Origin: a virus
DNA: 64,000 bases
Direction: 5' to 3' (one strand)
IMG/VR virus record: IMGVR_UViG_3300050821_001343
Coordinates: 35,182 to 99,181 of that record
The notes beneath the pieces were generated by a model. The model had not been told where the DNA came from, searched no databases, and worked only from the letters and a program-made list of their open reading frames with translations. A program made the translations under genes and the position numbers. Below, one piece after another: positions 1-9,230 of the stretch. How positions within the stretch are numbered: the first letter of the stretch is position 1; every line of letters starts with the position of its first letter.

Positions 1-668
1 CGGGACCGTATAGCGCACACGGACAACTTCAACAGGCCATCCTTAATGGCACCCTTTACTATGTAGGTGGCTACGATACGTCAGTTTTCTATCCTACCCT
101 GTACGCTTATACTGCTTCAACGAACTCATGGTCTAGCCAATTGGCTGAGTTAAGTCAATGGCGAGATGGTGTGGTAGGAGGGTTCATTGGTAGCGAGTTG
201 TATGTGATTGGGGGACGTAACGCTAACTCACCAAATGTATTCGGAATGACCGAGAATGAATACTTTGCTGTTGGGTCAACTCCGATTACATCGACATTTA
301 CTAAGATTCAACTTCACTACACAGGTAGCCCCTCTGGTACGGTTCGTCTGGGAATTTATTCAGACTCCGCTGGATCACCCGGTTCTTTGATCCTTGATGC
401 CGGAACAGTGGCTATGGTCAACGGATGGGCCGTGATTACCGGACTCAGTGTATCTTCGCTAGTCCTCGGCACACACTATTGGTTAGTCTTCCTGCAAAAT
501 GCATCGGCTTCGGTATCATATACGGCTGGTGCTCCGACTGGATCAGCGAGCGGTGCTCATTGTAGCAATAATACTGTGACTTATGGAGCACTGCCATCCA
601 CTTTCCCAAGTGGCGGTATATCCTGCCAAGTTGGTAGTATGTACGCGGAGAGGCTCACAGTTAACTAG
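1..668 (+). CDS. Kelch-repeat tail/receptor-binding protein, 5' end outside the window
   Basis: The reading frame is open from base 3, so only the C-terminal part is present. The first 60 or so codons show kelch features: a Tyr-Val-Gly-Gly blade start, a downstream Tyr...Trp pair, then a second blade with Tyr-Val-Ile-Gly-Gly. Kelch repeats form beta-propellers and in phages are found in tail fibres or spikes. The last 110 residues are Ser/Thr/Gly-rich beta-type sequence. It heads the + strand structural cluster, which supports a distal tail role. The exact receptor role is inferred. Confidence 0.6.
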   Translation, partial: GPYSAHGQLQQAILNGTLYYVGGYDTSVFYPTLYAYTASTNSWSSQLAELSQWRDGVVGGFIGSELYVIGGRNANSPNVFGMTENEYFAVGSTPITSTFTKIQLHYTGSPSGTVRLGIYSDSAGSPGSLILDAGTVAMVNGWAVITGLSVSSLVLGTHYWLVFLQNASASVSYTAGAPTGSASGAHCSNNTVTYGALPSTFPSGGISCQVGSMYAERLTVN

Positions 669-676
669 GAGAATAC

Positions 677-973
677 ATGAACTGGCAATGGCTTAAATCA
701 ATTTGGAGCGAGCCAAATGGTAACGGATCGTCTACACGAATCCATATGACTGTCTTGATTGCATTCATAATCGGAGTAGGGATTTCGTTTGGCGTTGCGA
801 CCCATCAGAAACGCTTTTCTATCGAACAGTTCGATAACTTTCTGAACGCAGGAGCAACTTTTATCGTGACCACGTGCGGTCCTCTTTATGCGGCCAATAA
901 GGTAGCGGATTGGGGCAAGAACCACGACAATCAACCAAACCAACCAAACCAACCAAACCAACCCGGAGCCTAG
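677..973 (+). CDS. Small membrane protein with QPN-repeat tail (holin candidate)
   Basis: 98 aa. It starts 8 bases after the preceding stop behind GGAGAATAC. Residues about 24-42 are a single hydrophobic segment (TVLIAFIIGVGISFGV); a second weakly hydrophobic stretch covers residues 60-75. The C-terminus is a Gln-Pro-Asn repeat encoded by a 9-bp tandem repeat. Size, one or two membrane segments and place beside tail genes would fit a holin or a virion membrane protein. No family signature proves either. Confidence 0.55.
   Translation: MNWQWLKSIWSEPNGNGSSTRIHMTVLIAFIIGVGISFGVATHQKRFSIEQFDNFLNAGATFIVTTCGPLYAANKVADWGKNHDNQPNQPNQPNQPGA
932..964 (+). repeat. 9-bp tandem repeat (CAACCAAAC, about 3.6 copies) in a coding region
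   Basis: Three full copies of CAACCAAAC and a partial fourth encode the Gln-Pro-Asn repeat at the C-terminus of the 677-973 gene. Exact copies suggest recent slippage expansion. Confidence 0.85.
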
Positions 974-976
974 AAT

Positions 977-1327
977 ATGTCAACAGTAAATCAGATCGTA
1001 AATGGGGCGTTTCAAGACCCCGAAGGCAACCCTCTTGCGAATGGTTTTTTACTGTTTGAGTTAAGTCAAGACGGTGTTGTAAACACAAGCACTCGGGTAT
1101 GCGCGGGGCATACCATACGTGTCCCGCTTAACTCAAGCGGAGATGTTCCATCATCGCCTATTTATAGCCTGTGGCCGAACACGGTGATAACACCTTCGAC
1201 TACATTCTATACTCTGTCTGCGTACTCGTCTACGGGACAACTTGTTTGGGGGCCGAATCCAGTTTCAATCACAGCATCCCCAAGTCCTCTTGATTTGGGC
1301 ACCCTAATACCGGGAGATATTAACTAA
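977..1327 (+). CDS. Tail-associated protein, unknown function
   Basis: 116 aa, starting 3 bases after the preceding stop. It opens with an NGAFQDPEGNPLANG segment followed by alternating Ser/Thr/Gly-rich beta sequence, which resembles a short carbohydrate-binding or fibre-accessory domain. It sits between the kelch protein and the large tail protein. No catalytic motif is visible. A structural role is inferred from context. Confidence 0.6.
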   Translation: MSTVNQIVNGAFQDPEGNPLANGFLLFELSQDGVVNTSTRVCAGHTIRVPLNSSGDVPSSPIYSLWPNTVITPSTTFYTLSAYSSTGQLVWGPNPVSITASPSPLDLGTLIPGDIN

Positions 1328-4300
1328 ATGCCAAACAGTCTATCCCTTGCTGGCGCACAACCCCAGAAACAACCCCGCTTTGCTCCGATTTTCACATCGA
1401 GGTTTTTCTCGGGTATATGGACAAATCGTAGTCCTCTTAGAGACGCAACTACCTCTCGTATTGTCGAAAAATTCTACGGCCAAGCCGGGGATGCCATCAT
1501 TGCCGGGACCAACATCGAGATTACGAATAAACTGACTTTTGCTCGCAGACCCGGCACTTCTGTGTATGATTCCAACAGCTATACGGACCCAGATCGGTAC
1601 TACGAGTTTCGTTTGTTCAACTCCACTACTGAACAGATTGATGTGATGATAGACCAAGCCAATGCTTTGTATTCTCTACATGGCGGCGTAAAGACATTGG
1701 TATTCACAAAGAGCACAGGCTCGGGACAGACTTACATGCAGTCTGTGGGCAACGAGTTATATTTTGCAGACGGTGTGGACAACAAGAAATGGCTTCAGAG
1801 TTTGTTCATTCGTTCCAACAGCACCTTGATCAACACAAACGTTAACCCATTCTTCACCACTTTCCTCATAGACCCGAACGGTAACATTCAACAGTTAACG
1901 GGATCATACGTTACGGCAAATGCTGTGAACTGGGGCGATGGCCTTCTTATCATCACTACTGACCAAACCAACTTGCTTACATCGGGAGTTGTAGCCGTTG
2001 GGGATAGCATCACCTTCCCTAATACTATGACTGCAACACAGTTGGAGGGGTTGACACTTGAAGTCACCGGAATAGCCGCCAACGAACTAGAGTTCTCTTA
2101 CATCAATTTGACAACTCCTACCTACAGTGGCGCAGAAAGTCACGTAGTTTTGGAGAACATTGGATCGGGAACTCCTACTACCGGATCAGGTACTCCAACG
2201 TGGAGCACAGTTGTACCTTCTCCGTCTAATAACTTTGCCGGTGGAGTCACACTTGATGGCTCGGCTCTCTGGACAAACAGAGGATTGCCGGTAGAGAATT
2301 GGGGAATTGATATAAGCAACGGCAAGCAATTGGCTAAACCATTGCCTGTTTCTCCGTCAGTCTCCGAAACCATTGCTGGTGGCAGTTCAAGTTCATCTCA
2401 AACTGGCCCCGGTTCAAATATTACATCTAATACTCTATCAGGTTTTGGATCATCACCTGTATCTGAAAACGTCACTTTGAATATGACGTTCAATGCGACC
2501 TCAACCTTCAACTTTACAGTATTGGCCGGTGGACCTGATCCTGCCAATTACGCACAGATACTTGTGTCTCCTGATGGCGGTGCGTCTTATATTTCTTTGT
2601 ATACGCAAACGTTTCAAACTCCATTTGGAGCAACTTCACCATACACAATCGCAGTGAGCAACATCCCGTTAAGCACGGTTCTATCCGGCGTGAGCAACTT
2701 GAATAACATTCAGGTCAAGATCATTACGGAATCTTTCGGAGCGAATGCAGGCGATGTGGCGAATTTTACTGTCACGCTTGGAGCTATCACTGTAGCAACG
2801 GGAAACAACGCATTACCATGGACCGCCAACACTGCATACAGCTTGGGTCAGGTTGTAATTGACAGCAACAACAACCTCCAAACCGTTACGGTAGCTGGTA
2901 TATCAGGACTAGTACAGCCAAATTGGAATACCATTCTAGGAGGTACGACGTTCGACAACTCTATAACTTGGGAGAATACATTCATCCAAGCCATCTCTGC
3001 ATTCAACGGCGGGTTTGAGTACAGCATTGCTCTCGTCAACAGTTTGGATGCAACCGTATCAAATGCTACTCCTTTGTCAGTGGCTACAGGCAACTTTGTT
3101 GGGGCTCAAGGTGTAGCAATTCCAGCAGGAGCCGGACTGCCTCCGTTGAGTCAGATTGACCCGCAAGCGGACTATGTGGATATTTTCAGAACAGTTGATG
3201 GCGGCTCTGTGCCGTTCTTAATTAACGGTCCCGGAAACTTTCCGTATACAATACCACTTGCTCAATACATTGCCGAGGGGTATGTAGATAATACTCTCGA
3301 CACTCAGTTGAACAATCAAATATCGGGAGCTATTGCTGGAGAGAACACTCCGCCCGGCATCGGAGCAATCAACCTTACGTATCACCTTAGCCGAATCTGG
3401 TACAGCATTGGAAATGTAGTCTACTGGACTACTGGGCCAGATACACCAGTCGGCAACGGAATCAACGGCACATCACCTTTGAACTTCGCCGCTATGCCAT
3501 CATTGGTCAAGAGAATTGTACCAACGACAAGCGGGGCACTCATCTTCACTGTGTCCGACGTGTATATCATTCAAGGAAACGGAACGACTAACAATCCAAT
3601 TCAAGGAGCATTACCATTGCTTCCGGGTATTGGACTGTTGAGCTACAATGCGTTGGATCAGAACGGACCGACTATTGGATTATTTACGACCGACAATCAG
3701 TTTATCATACTTGATCCCTCATCAGGAACAACGTATGCTGGATTTCCCATTGGCGATCAGCTAAGGCAGAATAACGGATCACCGGGCACAAGCTGGAATC
3801 CAGCCAATGTATATGTCGCATGGCATGTACAAGGCGAAGACCAAGCTTGGTATGTTTGTGACGGTACTAATGGATGGTACAGATTAATGTCCACACCGGC
3901 TCCTGAAAGCGGTTACACATGGTCGCCATTTGCAACCATCACAGGCGGGGCCGGTGCCGTGCAGAGCGTCGAGGTAACCCCCGGAGTTCATAGACTTCTC
4001 ATTGGACCCACGGGAACAGGTGAACTACTGCAACGAGATTTGACTGTGTTTACCGACAATGGAACAACCTATCCTGCTAACGCAACGATTGGCTCTCTAG
4101 TGCTGGCACAACCGGGTCAAGTAGCAGAAGTCGCTCACATTGTTTGCGAATCAGCCAAGGTCGGTGCCCCTGTAGAACTTGGATTCTTGACCGACGAGGC
4201 ATTTCCTTATTACACAGGACCGATTGATATTCTTAAGGAATGGACATCTGATCCTCCGAATTTGTCACCTAGCCAATCACTGTATAGTCAACGTTTCTAT

Positions 4301-4435
4301 TTAGCAAATATAGACGATGACGACGCAGCGGTGATGCGACATTGCCAAATTCAGATCATATTCTCACCTTATGATACTGTGCAAAATGAGATGCTAACCC
4401 TCACGGTTTTTGGGGCCTATTCGCAGGAGGTATAA
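1328..4435 (+). CDS. Large tail protein (tail nozzle-like)
   Basis: 1035 aa, with its ATG following the preceding TAA directly. The first 150 residues (an N-terminal Arg-rich segment, then RRPGTSVYDSN and a Tyr/Phe-rich beta region) resemble the N-terminus of podoviral tail tubular B/nozzle proteins, which start by describing lists of parameters in a beta-propeller. The middle (about 330-560) is Ser/Thr/Asn-rich and looks like an inserted beta-sandwich. No enzyme motif is visible. The gene order (tail protein, GNAT-like protein, internal virion proteins) fits a podovirus. Assignment as nozzle is inference. Confidence 0.6.
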   Translation: MPNSLSLAGAQPQKQPRFAPIFTSRFFSGIWTNRSPLRDATTSRIVEKFYGQAGDAIIAGTNIEITNKLTFARRPGTSVYDSNSYTDPDRYYEFRLFNSTTEQIDVMIDQANALYSLHGGVKTLVFTKSTGSGQTYMQSVGNELYFADGVDNKKWLQSLFIRSNSTLINTNVNPFFTTFLIDPNGNIQQLTGSYVTANAVNWGDGLLIITTDQTNLLTSGVVAVGDSITFPNTMTATQLEGLTLEVTGIAANELEFSYINLTTPTYSGAESHVVLENIGSGTPTTGSGTPTWSTVVPSPSNNFAGGVTLDGSALWTNRGLPVENWGIDISNGKQLAKPLPVSPSVSETIAGGSSSSSQTGPGSNITSNTLSGFGSSPVSENVTLNMTFNATSTFNFTVLAGGPDPANYAQILVSPDGGASYISLYTQTFQTPFGATSPYTIAVSNIPLSTVLSGVSNLNNIQVKIITESFGANAGDVANFTVTLGAITVATGNNALPWTANTAYSLGQVVIDSNNNLQTVTVAGISGLVQPNWNTILGGTTFDNSITWENTFIQAISAFNGGFEYSIALVNSLDATVSNATPLSVATGNFVGAQGVAIPAGAGLPPLSQIDPQADYVDIFRTVDGGSVPFLINGPGNFPYTIPLAQYIAEGYVDNTLDTQLNNQISGAIAGENTPPGIGAINLTYHLSRIWYSIGNVVYWTTGPDTPVGNGINGTSPLNFAAMPSLVKRIVPTTSGALIFTVSDVYIIQGNGTTNNPIQGALPLLPGIGLLSYNALDQNGPTIGLFTTDNQFIILDPSSGTTYAGFPIGDQLRQNNGSPGTSWNPANVYVAWHVQGEDQAWYVCDGTNGWYRLMSTPAPESGYTWSPFATITGGAGAVQSVEVTPGVHRLLIGPTGTGELLQRDLTVFTDNGTTYPANATIGSLVLAQPGQVAEVAHIVCESAKVGAPVELGFLTDEAFPYYTGPIDILKEWTSDPPNLSPSQSLYSQRFYLANIDDDDAAVMRHCQIQIIFSPYDTVQNEMLTLTVFGAYSQEV

Positions 4436-4438
4436 TCA

Positions 4439-5152
4439 ATGCCCGATTTAGCAAGTAGAACAGGTGTGGACCTTGATGGATATACTCCGATAGCTCCCGT
4501 CTCTGGATCACCAGTTCCGGCTCAAGGTACATCATCACCCAATACTGTTGAGCCGGGATTGAATCCATTTTTACGATGCCCAATACCTCCTATTTGGCAG
4601 TCATCACCAGATTCTTTGAGGCAGTTCTATCAGAACAATGTCGTTCCACAAACTAGATTGTTTAATCCTCCTCCGAATCAAAACGTATCTGTTGCCGCAG
4701 CCGCACCCGCTGCAAGCAATGTAACTAATGTTACTAACAACACAGTTGTCTCCGTAGCGGCTGCTCAGAATCCTAATTTGATTTCCAGTGACGGAACTAC
4801 AGGATCGCGTAGGTTTTTCCAAACTGCGAATCCAGAAACTACCGGCCCTACATCGAGTTATGTGTTTCAGAATTCCAATACCAGTCCCCTTTTAGTAGTT
4901 GTCTCTGCTGACGGCGGCGGCGGAGGATTTCACGGAGTAGTATATTGTGACATTACCACGACTCCCGTTACGAAAGTAGCACGACTATCTCGTGTCAACG
5001 CGGGGTCCAGTAATCCAAACTACTATCCCGGAAGCGTGATGTTTCTTGTTCCTGCTGGTTACTATTATGGGATCAGCGTGACAAGCGGCGGTGGCACGCC
5101 AGTCGGAGCTAATGCACTTGATTCATGGACTGAGTACACCCTTGGGAGTTAA
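4439..5152 (+). CDS. Tail/virion protein, unknown
   Basis: 237 aa, start behind GGAGGTATAATCA. The first 110 residues are Pro/Asn/Ala-rich and low complexity. The C-terminal 120 residues are a beta-rich domain with a run of five glycines near residue 160, like a small knob domain. It lies three bases after the large tail gene and its stop joins the next gene's ATG (TAAATG), so translation is probably coupled. Function unknown. Confidence 0.6.
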   Translation: MPDLASRTGVDLDGYTPIAPVSGSPVPAQGTSSPNTVEPGLNPFLRCPIPPIWQSSPDSLRQFYQNNVVPQTRLFNPPPNQNVSVAAAAPAASNVTNVTNNTVVSVAAAQNPNLISSDGTTGSRRFFQTANPETTGPTSSYVFQNSNTSPLLVVVSADGGGGGFHGVVYCDITTTPVTKVARLSRVNAGSSNPNYYPGSVMFLVPAGYYYGISVTSGGGTPVGANALDSWTEYTLGS

Positions 5153-5569
5153 ATGATTACCAACCGATTTATCACCGACAATGATTACTCTATTCTTGCT
5201 GGATCGTTGCTACTGGATGAGTATCACAAGGACACACCAGCCGGTTTCTTTTATGCAGACGGAACGGTTTGCTCTGTTTATGAAGACGAAAATGGTCCCA
5301 TTTGTTTTGTACGAGGAAAGCCCATTACACAAGACAAAGTGGCGATTATACAACTAGATATTCAATATGTCAACAATCGAGACGCTCGACGTAACATGAG
5401 AGCGATGCTTGAAGGATTACCAGAATTGGAAAAGAAAGCGCGTGAAAATGGTTTTTCTGGCTTTTTCTTTGTGAGTAATGTTCCTCTGCTTAGACAGTTT
5501 TGCATAAAGCGACTTGGATTCGAGGCTTATGGGGAAGATTGTCTGGTTAAAGTTTTGCAGGAGAAATAA
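5153..5569 (+). CDS. GNAT acyltransferase-like virion-region protein
   Basis: 138 aa. A central beta-strand/loop, a helix rich in Arg (RDARRNMRAML) and a C-terminal CIKRLGFEAYGED segment resemble the last strands of the GNAT fold (the 'lGF' motif). Podoviruses often encode such a protein just before the internal virion proteins. The acetyl-CoA loop (Q/RxxGxG/A) is not clear, so activity is doubtful and the protein may be structural. Its stop overlaps the next ATG (TAATG). Confidence 0.55.
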   Translation: MITNRFITDNDYSILAGSLLLDEYHKDTPAGFFYADGTVCSVYEDENGPICFVRGKPITQDKVAIIQLDIQYVNNRDARRNMRAMLEGLPELEKKARENGFSGFFFVSNVPLLRQFCIKRLGFEAYGEDCLVKVLQEK

Positions 5570-6387
5570 TGCGTATCTATACGAAGTTGCAATATAGTTG
5601 GGACGGTATTAAATACGCTCTTGACAAAGCCGAGTATTTCGAGTACAATGGAGAAGTAGCCTTATTGTGCGGCCCGTCTGCGCAGCAGACTCAACTTGCC
5701 AGCCAACAGGCAAGTTTCATGACTCAATTGCAGACTCAAGCTTCACAAGCTTTCGGAACCGCGTCAGCAGTTCTCAACTCATTGGTATCGACATTCACTC
5801 CGACGATTCAGGCTGGACCTAATCAACAGGGTATGTCACCGGCTGAACTTGCCGCCCGTAATGCTGCTGTTATTCAGAACGCCGGTATTGCGGCAAAGAA
5901 TGCAAAAGCAGCGGTCGGTAATGAAGAAGCTGCTGTAGGCGGGGGCAACGTCAGCCTGCCAAGCGGTGCCAAGATTGGTGCCGATCTGAGCGTAGCAGAA
6001 AACGCTGCTAACCAAACATCAACAGGGTTGAATCAAGTTGAGCAAGAGAATTACACACTTGGTCGAGAGAACTATGACAACGCAGTGAAGGGCCTTGAAG
6101 GATCAACCTCAGTCCTGAATCCGGTTACAAGTGCCGATAATGCTGCGAGCACTTCAGGCACCGTGGCGAGCAATCAAGCTAACGCAAACGAGCAAGCAAG
6201 TACAAGCTGGATGGCCCCAGTCGCTTCCGTTCTTGGAGATGTTGCTAGTGTTGCAACAGGCGGCATCATTAAAGGCATACAGAACCCAACGAGCAATGCT
6301 ACACAACAGCAACCCATCCCGAATTACGGTGCTAACCAAGGTAACCAAGGTAACATTGGCGAAGGCACGGTTGAAGAAGCGGCATAA
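5569..6387 (+). CDS. Internal virion protein, Ala/Gln-rich
   Basis: 272 aa. After a short ordered N-terminus the sequence is dominated by Ala, Gln, Asn and Ser with predicted long helices, typical of proteins ejected with podoviral DNA (gp14-like in position). A glycine-rich hydrophobic patch near 215-235 (ASVLGDVASVATGGIIKG) could be membrane active. Assignment rests on composition and gene order. Confidence 0.5.
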   Translation: MRIYTKLQYSWDGIKYALDKAEYFEYNGEVALLCGPSAQQTQLASQQASFMTQLQTQASQAFGTASAVLNSLVSTFTPTIQAGPNQQGMSPAELAARNAAVIQNAGIAAKNAKAAVGNEEAAVGGGNVSLPSGAKIGADLSVAENAANQTSTGLNQVEQENYTLGRENYDNAVKGLEGSTSVLNPVTSADNAASTSGTVASNQANANEQASTSWMAPVASVLGDVASVATGGIIKGIQNPTSNATQQQPIPNYGANQGNQGNIGEGTVEEAA

Positions 6388-6397
6388 GGAATAACAC

Positions 6398-9223
6398 ATG
6401 GCAGACCCACAGACACCGAATACAGGAATATCGAACCCACCTAATGGTGGAGCGGTAACGGATGTAGCACTTCCAGATTCAAATGAATCGACCGTTTCGC
6501 AAGCATCTGCGCCCAATCAACCTGCACAACAGACACCGCAGGCAGCACCGGCTGCTAGTGCATCGTCTTCGGCTCCCCAAGCTTCACAGCAACCGCAAAC
6601 TCCCGGTCAGTCGCAACCGGCAAGCACGCCAGCGGCTTCCGGTCAGACGCCCGATTTGTCGAAACCAACGCCACAGCAAGCGGCTGCGCAAGTGCAACAA
6701 CAGGTGAAAGATGCCAAGGTACAGAAGGCCAGCACTTTCCACGACATTGCCGAAACCCTATCTGGTGGTCCTCGTTTTACCTACACCATCGATGCTAACG
6801 GTAACACCGTTAAGACCAAAATTCCTGTAAGTAATGCTCATCTTGCACTAGCAATTGCAATGGAAGCTTTGAGCGGAGCAGCGGCAGGAGTCGGTCAAAC
6901 TGGACCCGGCGCTGTAGGCAAAGCTGCGACTGCTGGACTAAAGCAAGGACAAGATCAGACCGCGCAGATTCAAAAAGGCGATCAAGAGGCGCAGCAACAA
7001 GCACAGGGAGATTTTGCCCGTAAAGCACAGATCACTGAAACTAATATGCGTCTGTACGCCAATGCTGTCAACTTAGGGCGCATGAGTGTAGAAGATCAGG
7101 ACAACTATATTAAATCAGTTGCTCCCGTCGCTACTAAGTTGCAGCAAGAACTTCCCGGCTTCCTGAAAGAAGTAGTCGGATACAAAGGGCTGTCTCAATA
7201 CAATGTCACTGAGAATACAGCACTACCTTACCGCCGTGTCGCCAGAATTGGTGCAGACGGTCAGCAGGCTGTAGACAAGAACGGAGTTCCGCAGTGGGAC
7301 ATGGATTATCTGATCCTTGATCCAAAGTTCAAGGTTTCTGGTTTATTCACACCGGAGATTAAGAAGGCGTTCAAAGAACAAGGACTCCCTTGGGCCGATA
7401 ATCCAAACATCGACAATACTCCGATGAACGCGTACACTGCTCTGAATCTCATTTCCCGCGCATCACAGTGGAATGTAGCTAAGGGTTATGTCAGTAACTT
7501 CTTTGACACAGTAGACAAAGCCACGAAGGAAGGTTCCGCGCCGAAGAACGCCGTGGATATGACTACTGCCGGATCACTTACGGCTCCTCCGATCAAGGAC
7601 AAGCAGATTTCAGGACTAGTTGACGCCGCTTCGAATAAGTACGCCTCACAGGTATCCGACATTGTATCACCTGATAACTTTAGAGCGATCATTCATGGAA
7701 TCGTCAATCAGGAACACGGGCTTCATGGAGAAGTAAGTTCTAAAGGCGCTCAAGGTCCAATGCAGCTAATGCCCGGTACGGCTACGGCGTTAGGTGTACA
7801 CAATATAAACGATCCCGCTGAGAATGTGGACGCGGGTACAAAGTATTTCACTCAGCTTTTGAAGAAATACAAGTCGCTCCCCAACGCATTAGCCGCCTAT
7901 AATGCCGGTCCCGGAAACGTAGACAAAGCAAACGGCGTGCCGAACATCCCCGAGACAAAAGGGTATGTTGCGAACATTAGCAAGATGCTTGGCATTTCAT
8001 CTGAGGACAACGCAGCACAGACTCCTAATCGTCCCGATATGGCGCAGTTTACGCAGTCCAACCCGACCTTTCCATCAGCGGTAGAGAAATTCAATGCATC
8101 TCTTGCCCACACAGATGGAAGCTATGGAGCCGCATTAAAGGACATGGAAGCCAAAGGATTCACAGATGATGTGAAAACAATGTCTGCATTCTTCAACAGT
8201 GACGGGAAAGACAATATCAAGGCTCATGATGATTATGTAAACACACAGGCCGAGATACGCAAGTCTGACATACAAACCCAAGCTATCGAAGACCGTGCGG
8301 CTAACAAAACAGCACAGGATTCTTTAGCTCAGAAGCAGGTACAAGATCAACTTGACTCTTTTCAAAGAGCTAAGATGCCTGATAATGCCTTGCAACTTTC
8401 ACCTAACGATTTGATTGCCAATTTAAAGGGTCAAGGAGTAACAGTTCCGTTTCAAGTTATAAGTGATGCCCAAAAGGTAGCTCGTTATGAGTTACCACTT
8501 AGTGTTGCTTCCAACAAGCTGTGGTTCAAAGACAAGAATGCGAACCAATCAGCTTTGGCAGCTTTGGCTACACAGCTTAATCCTGAATTTAATGCCGGTA
8601 ACTACGACAAACTCAAAGCAACGGAGATGCCGAACGGTAAAGCAATTAGAACTGTAGAGTCAGCCGCCGCTGTGTCAAATCACTTAAACGATTTGATGGA
8701 TTTGTCTAACTCGATTAAGTCAGGAAGAACGAACTATCCTCTATTGAACAAACTTGAGGGAGAACTTCAAACACACACTGGTGGAAGTGACTATCTAAGA
8801 CTACAATCTTTGACAGGCGCTATCAACGGAGAAATGGGACCCGTTCTCGCAGGCGGTTACGCCCCTCATGAAGCAGAAATCAACGGGCTAATTAAGAACA
8901 TGAATGCTAACAACGCGGACGATCAGATTCAGCAATTAGGTAAACTTTACACCGAAATTATGTACGGTAAAGTAGCCCCGTTTGATGAAGAGTATAATGA
9001 ACTGTCCGGCTCAGGGGATAAGCATTTGACGATTCCAGCTTCGTTTACTAGACTGGCACAACGAAATGGATATGATACCCCGTGGGAGAAAAAGCTTCCT
9101 CAGCAAAATCAACAGTTACCCGGTCAGCGGCCAAATGAGATACCACAGTATTTGAATGGTAAGTTGGTCGGATACACTCTACCCGGCAAAACAGGCATGA
9201 GGCCGGTAACACCACAACAATAA
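6398..9223 (+). CDS. Internal virion protein with lytic transglycosylase (SLT) domain
   Basis: 941 aa. The first 110 residues are a Pro/Gln/Ser-rich leader. A soluble lytic transglycosylase domain lies at about 430-520: the catalytic Glu sits in VNQEHG (near 438), followed by GPMQLMPGT (near 455) and AYNAGPGNV (near 500), the classic SLT motifs I, II and III. The rest is helical. The enzyme cuts glycan strands so the genome can cross the peptidoglycan layer, as T7 gp16 does. The domain assignment is secure; the ejection role follows from context. Confidence 0.85.
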   Translation: MADPQTPNTGISNPPNGGAVTDVALPDSNESTVSQASAPNQPAQQTPQAAPAASASSSAPQASQQPQTPGQSQPASTPAASGQTPDLSKPTPQQAAAQVQQQVKDAKVQKASTFHDIAETLSGGPRFTYTIDANGNTVKTKIPVSNAHLALAIAMEALSGAAAGVGQTGPGAVGKAATAGLKQGQDQTAQIQKGDQEAQQQAQGDFARKAQITETNMRLYANAVNLGRMSVEDQDNYIKSVAPVATKLQQELPGFLKEVVGYKGLSQYNVTENTALPYRRVARIGADGQQAVDKNGVPQWDMDYLILDPKFKVSGLFTPEIKKAFKEQGLPWADNPNIDNTPMNAYTALNLISRASQWNVAKGYVSNFFDTVDKATKEGSAPKNAVDMTTAGSLTAPPIKDKQISGLVDAASNKYASQVSDIVSPDNFRAIIHGIVNQEHGLHGEVSSKGAQGPMQLMPGTATALGVHNINDPAENVDAGTKYFTQLLKKYKSLPNALAAYNAGPGNVDKANGVPNIPETKGYVANISKMLGISSEDNAAQTPNRPDMAQFTQSNPTFPSAVEKFNASLAHTDGSYGAALKDMEAKGFTDDVKTMSAFFNSDGKDNIKAHDDYVNTQAEIRKSDIQTQAIEDRAANKTAQDSLAQKQVQDQLDSFQRAKMPDNALQLSPNDLIANLKGQGVTVPFQVISDAQKVARYELPLSVASNKLWFKDKNANQSALAALATQLNPEFNAGNYDKLKATEMPNGKAIRTVESAAAVSNHLNDLMDLSNSIKSGRTNYPLLNKLEGELQTHTGGSDYLRLQSLTGAINGEMGPVLAGGYAPHEAEINGLIKNMNANNADDQIQQLGKLYTEIMYGKVAPFDEEYNELSGSGDKHLTIPASFTRLAQRNGYDTPWEKKLPQQNQQLPGQRPNEIPQYLNGKLVGYTLPGKTGMRPVTPQQ

Positions 9224-9230
9224 GGTGAAT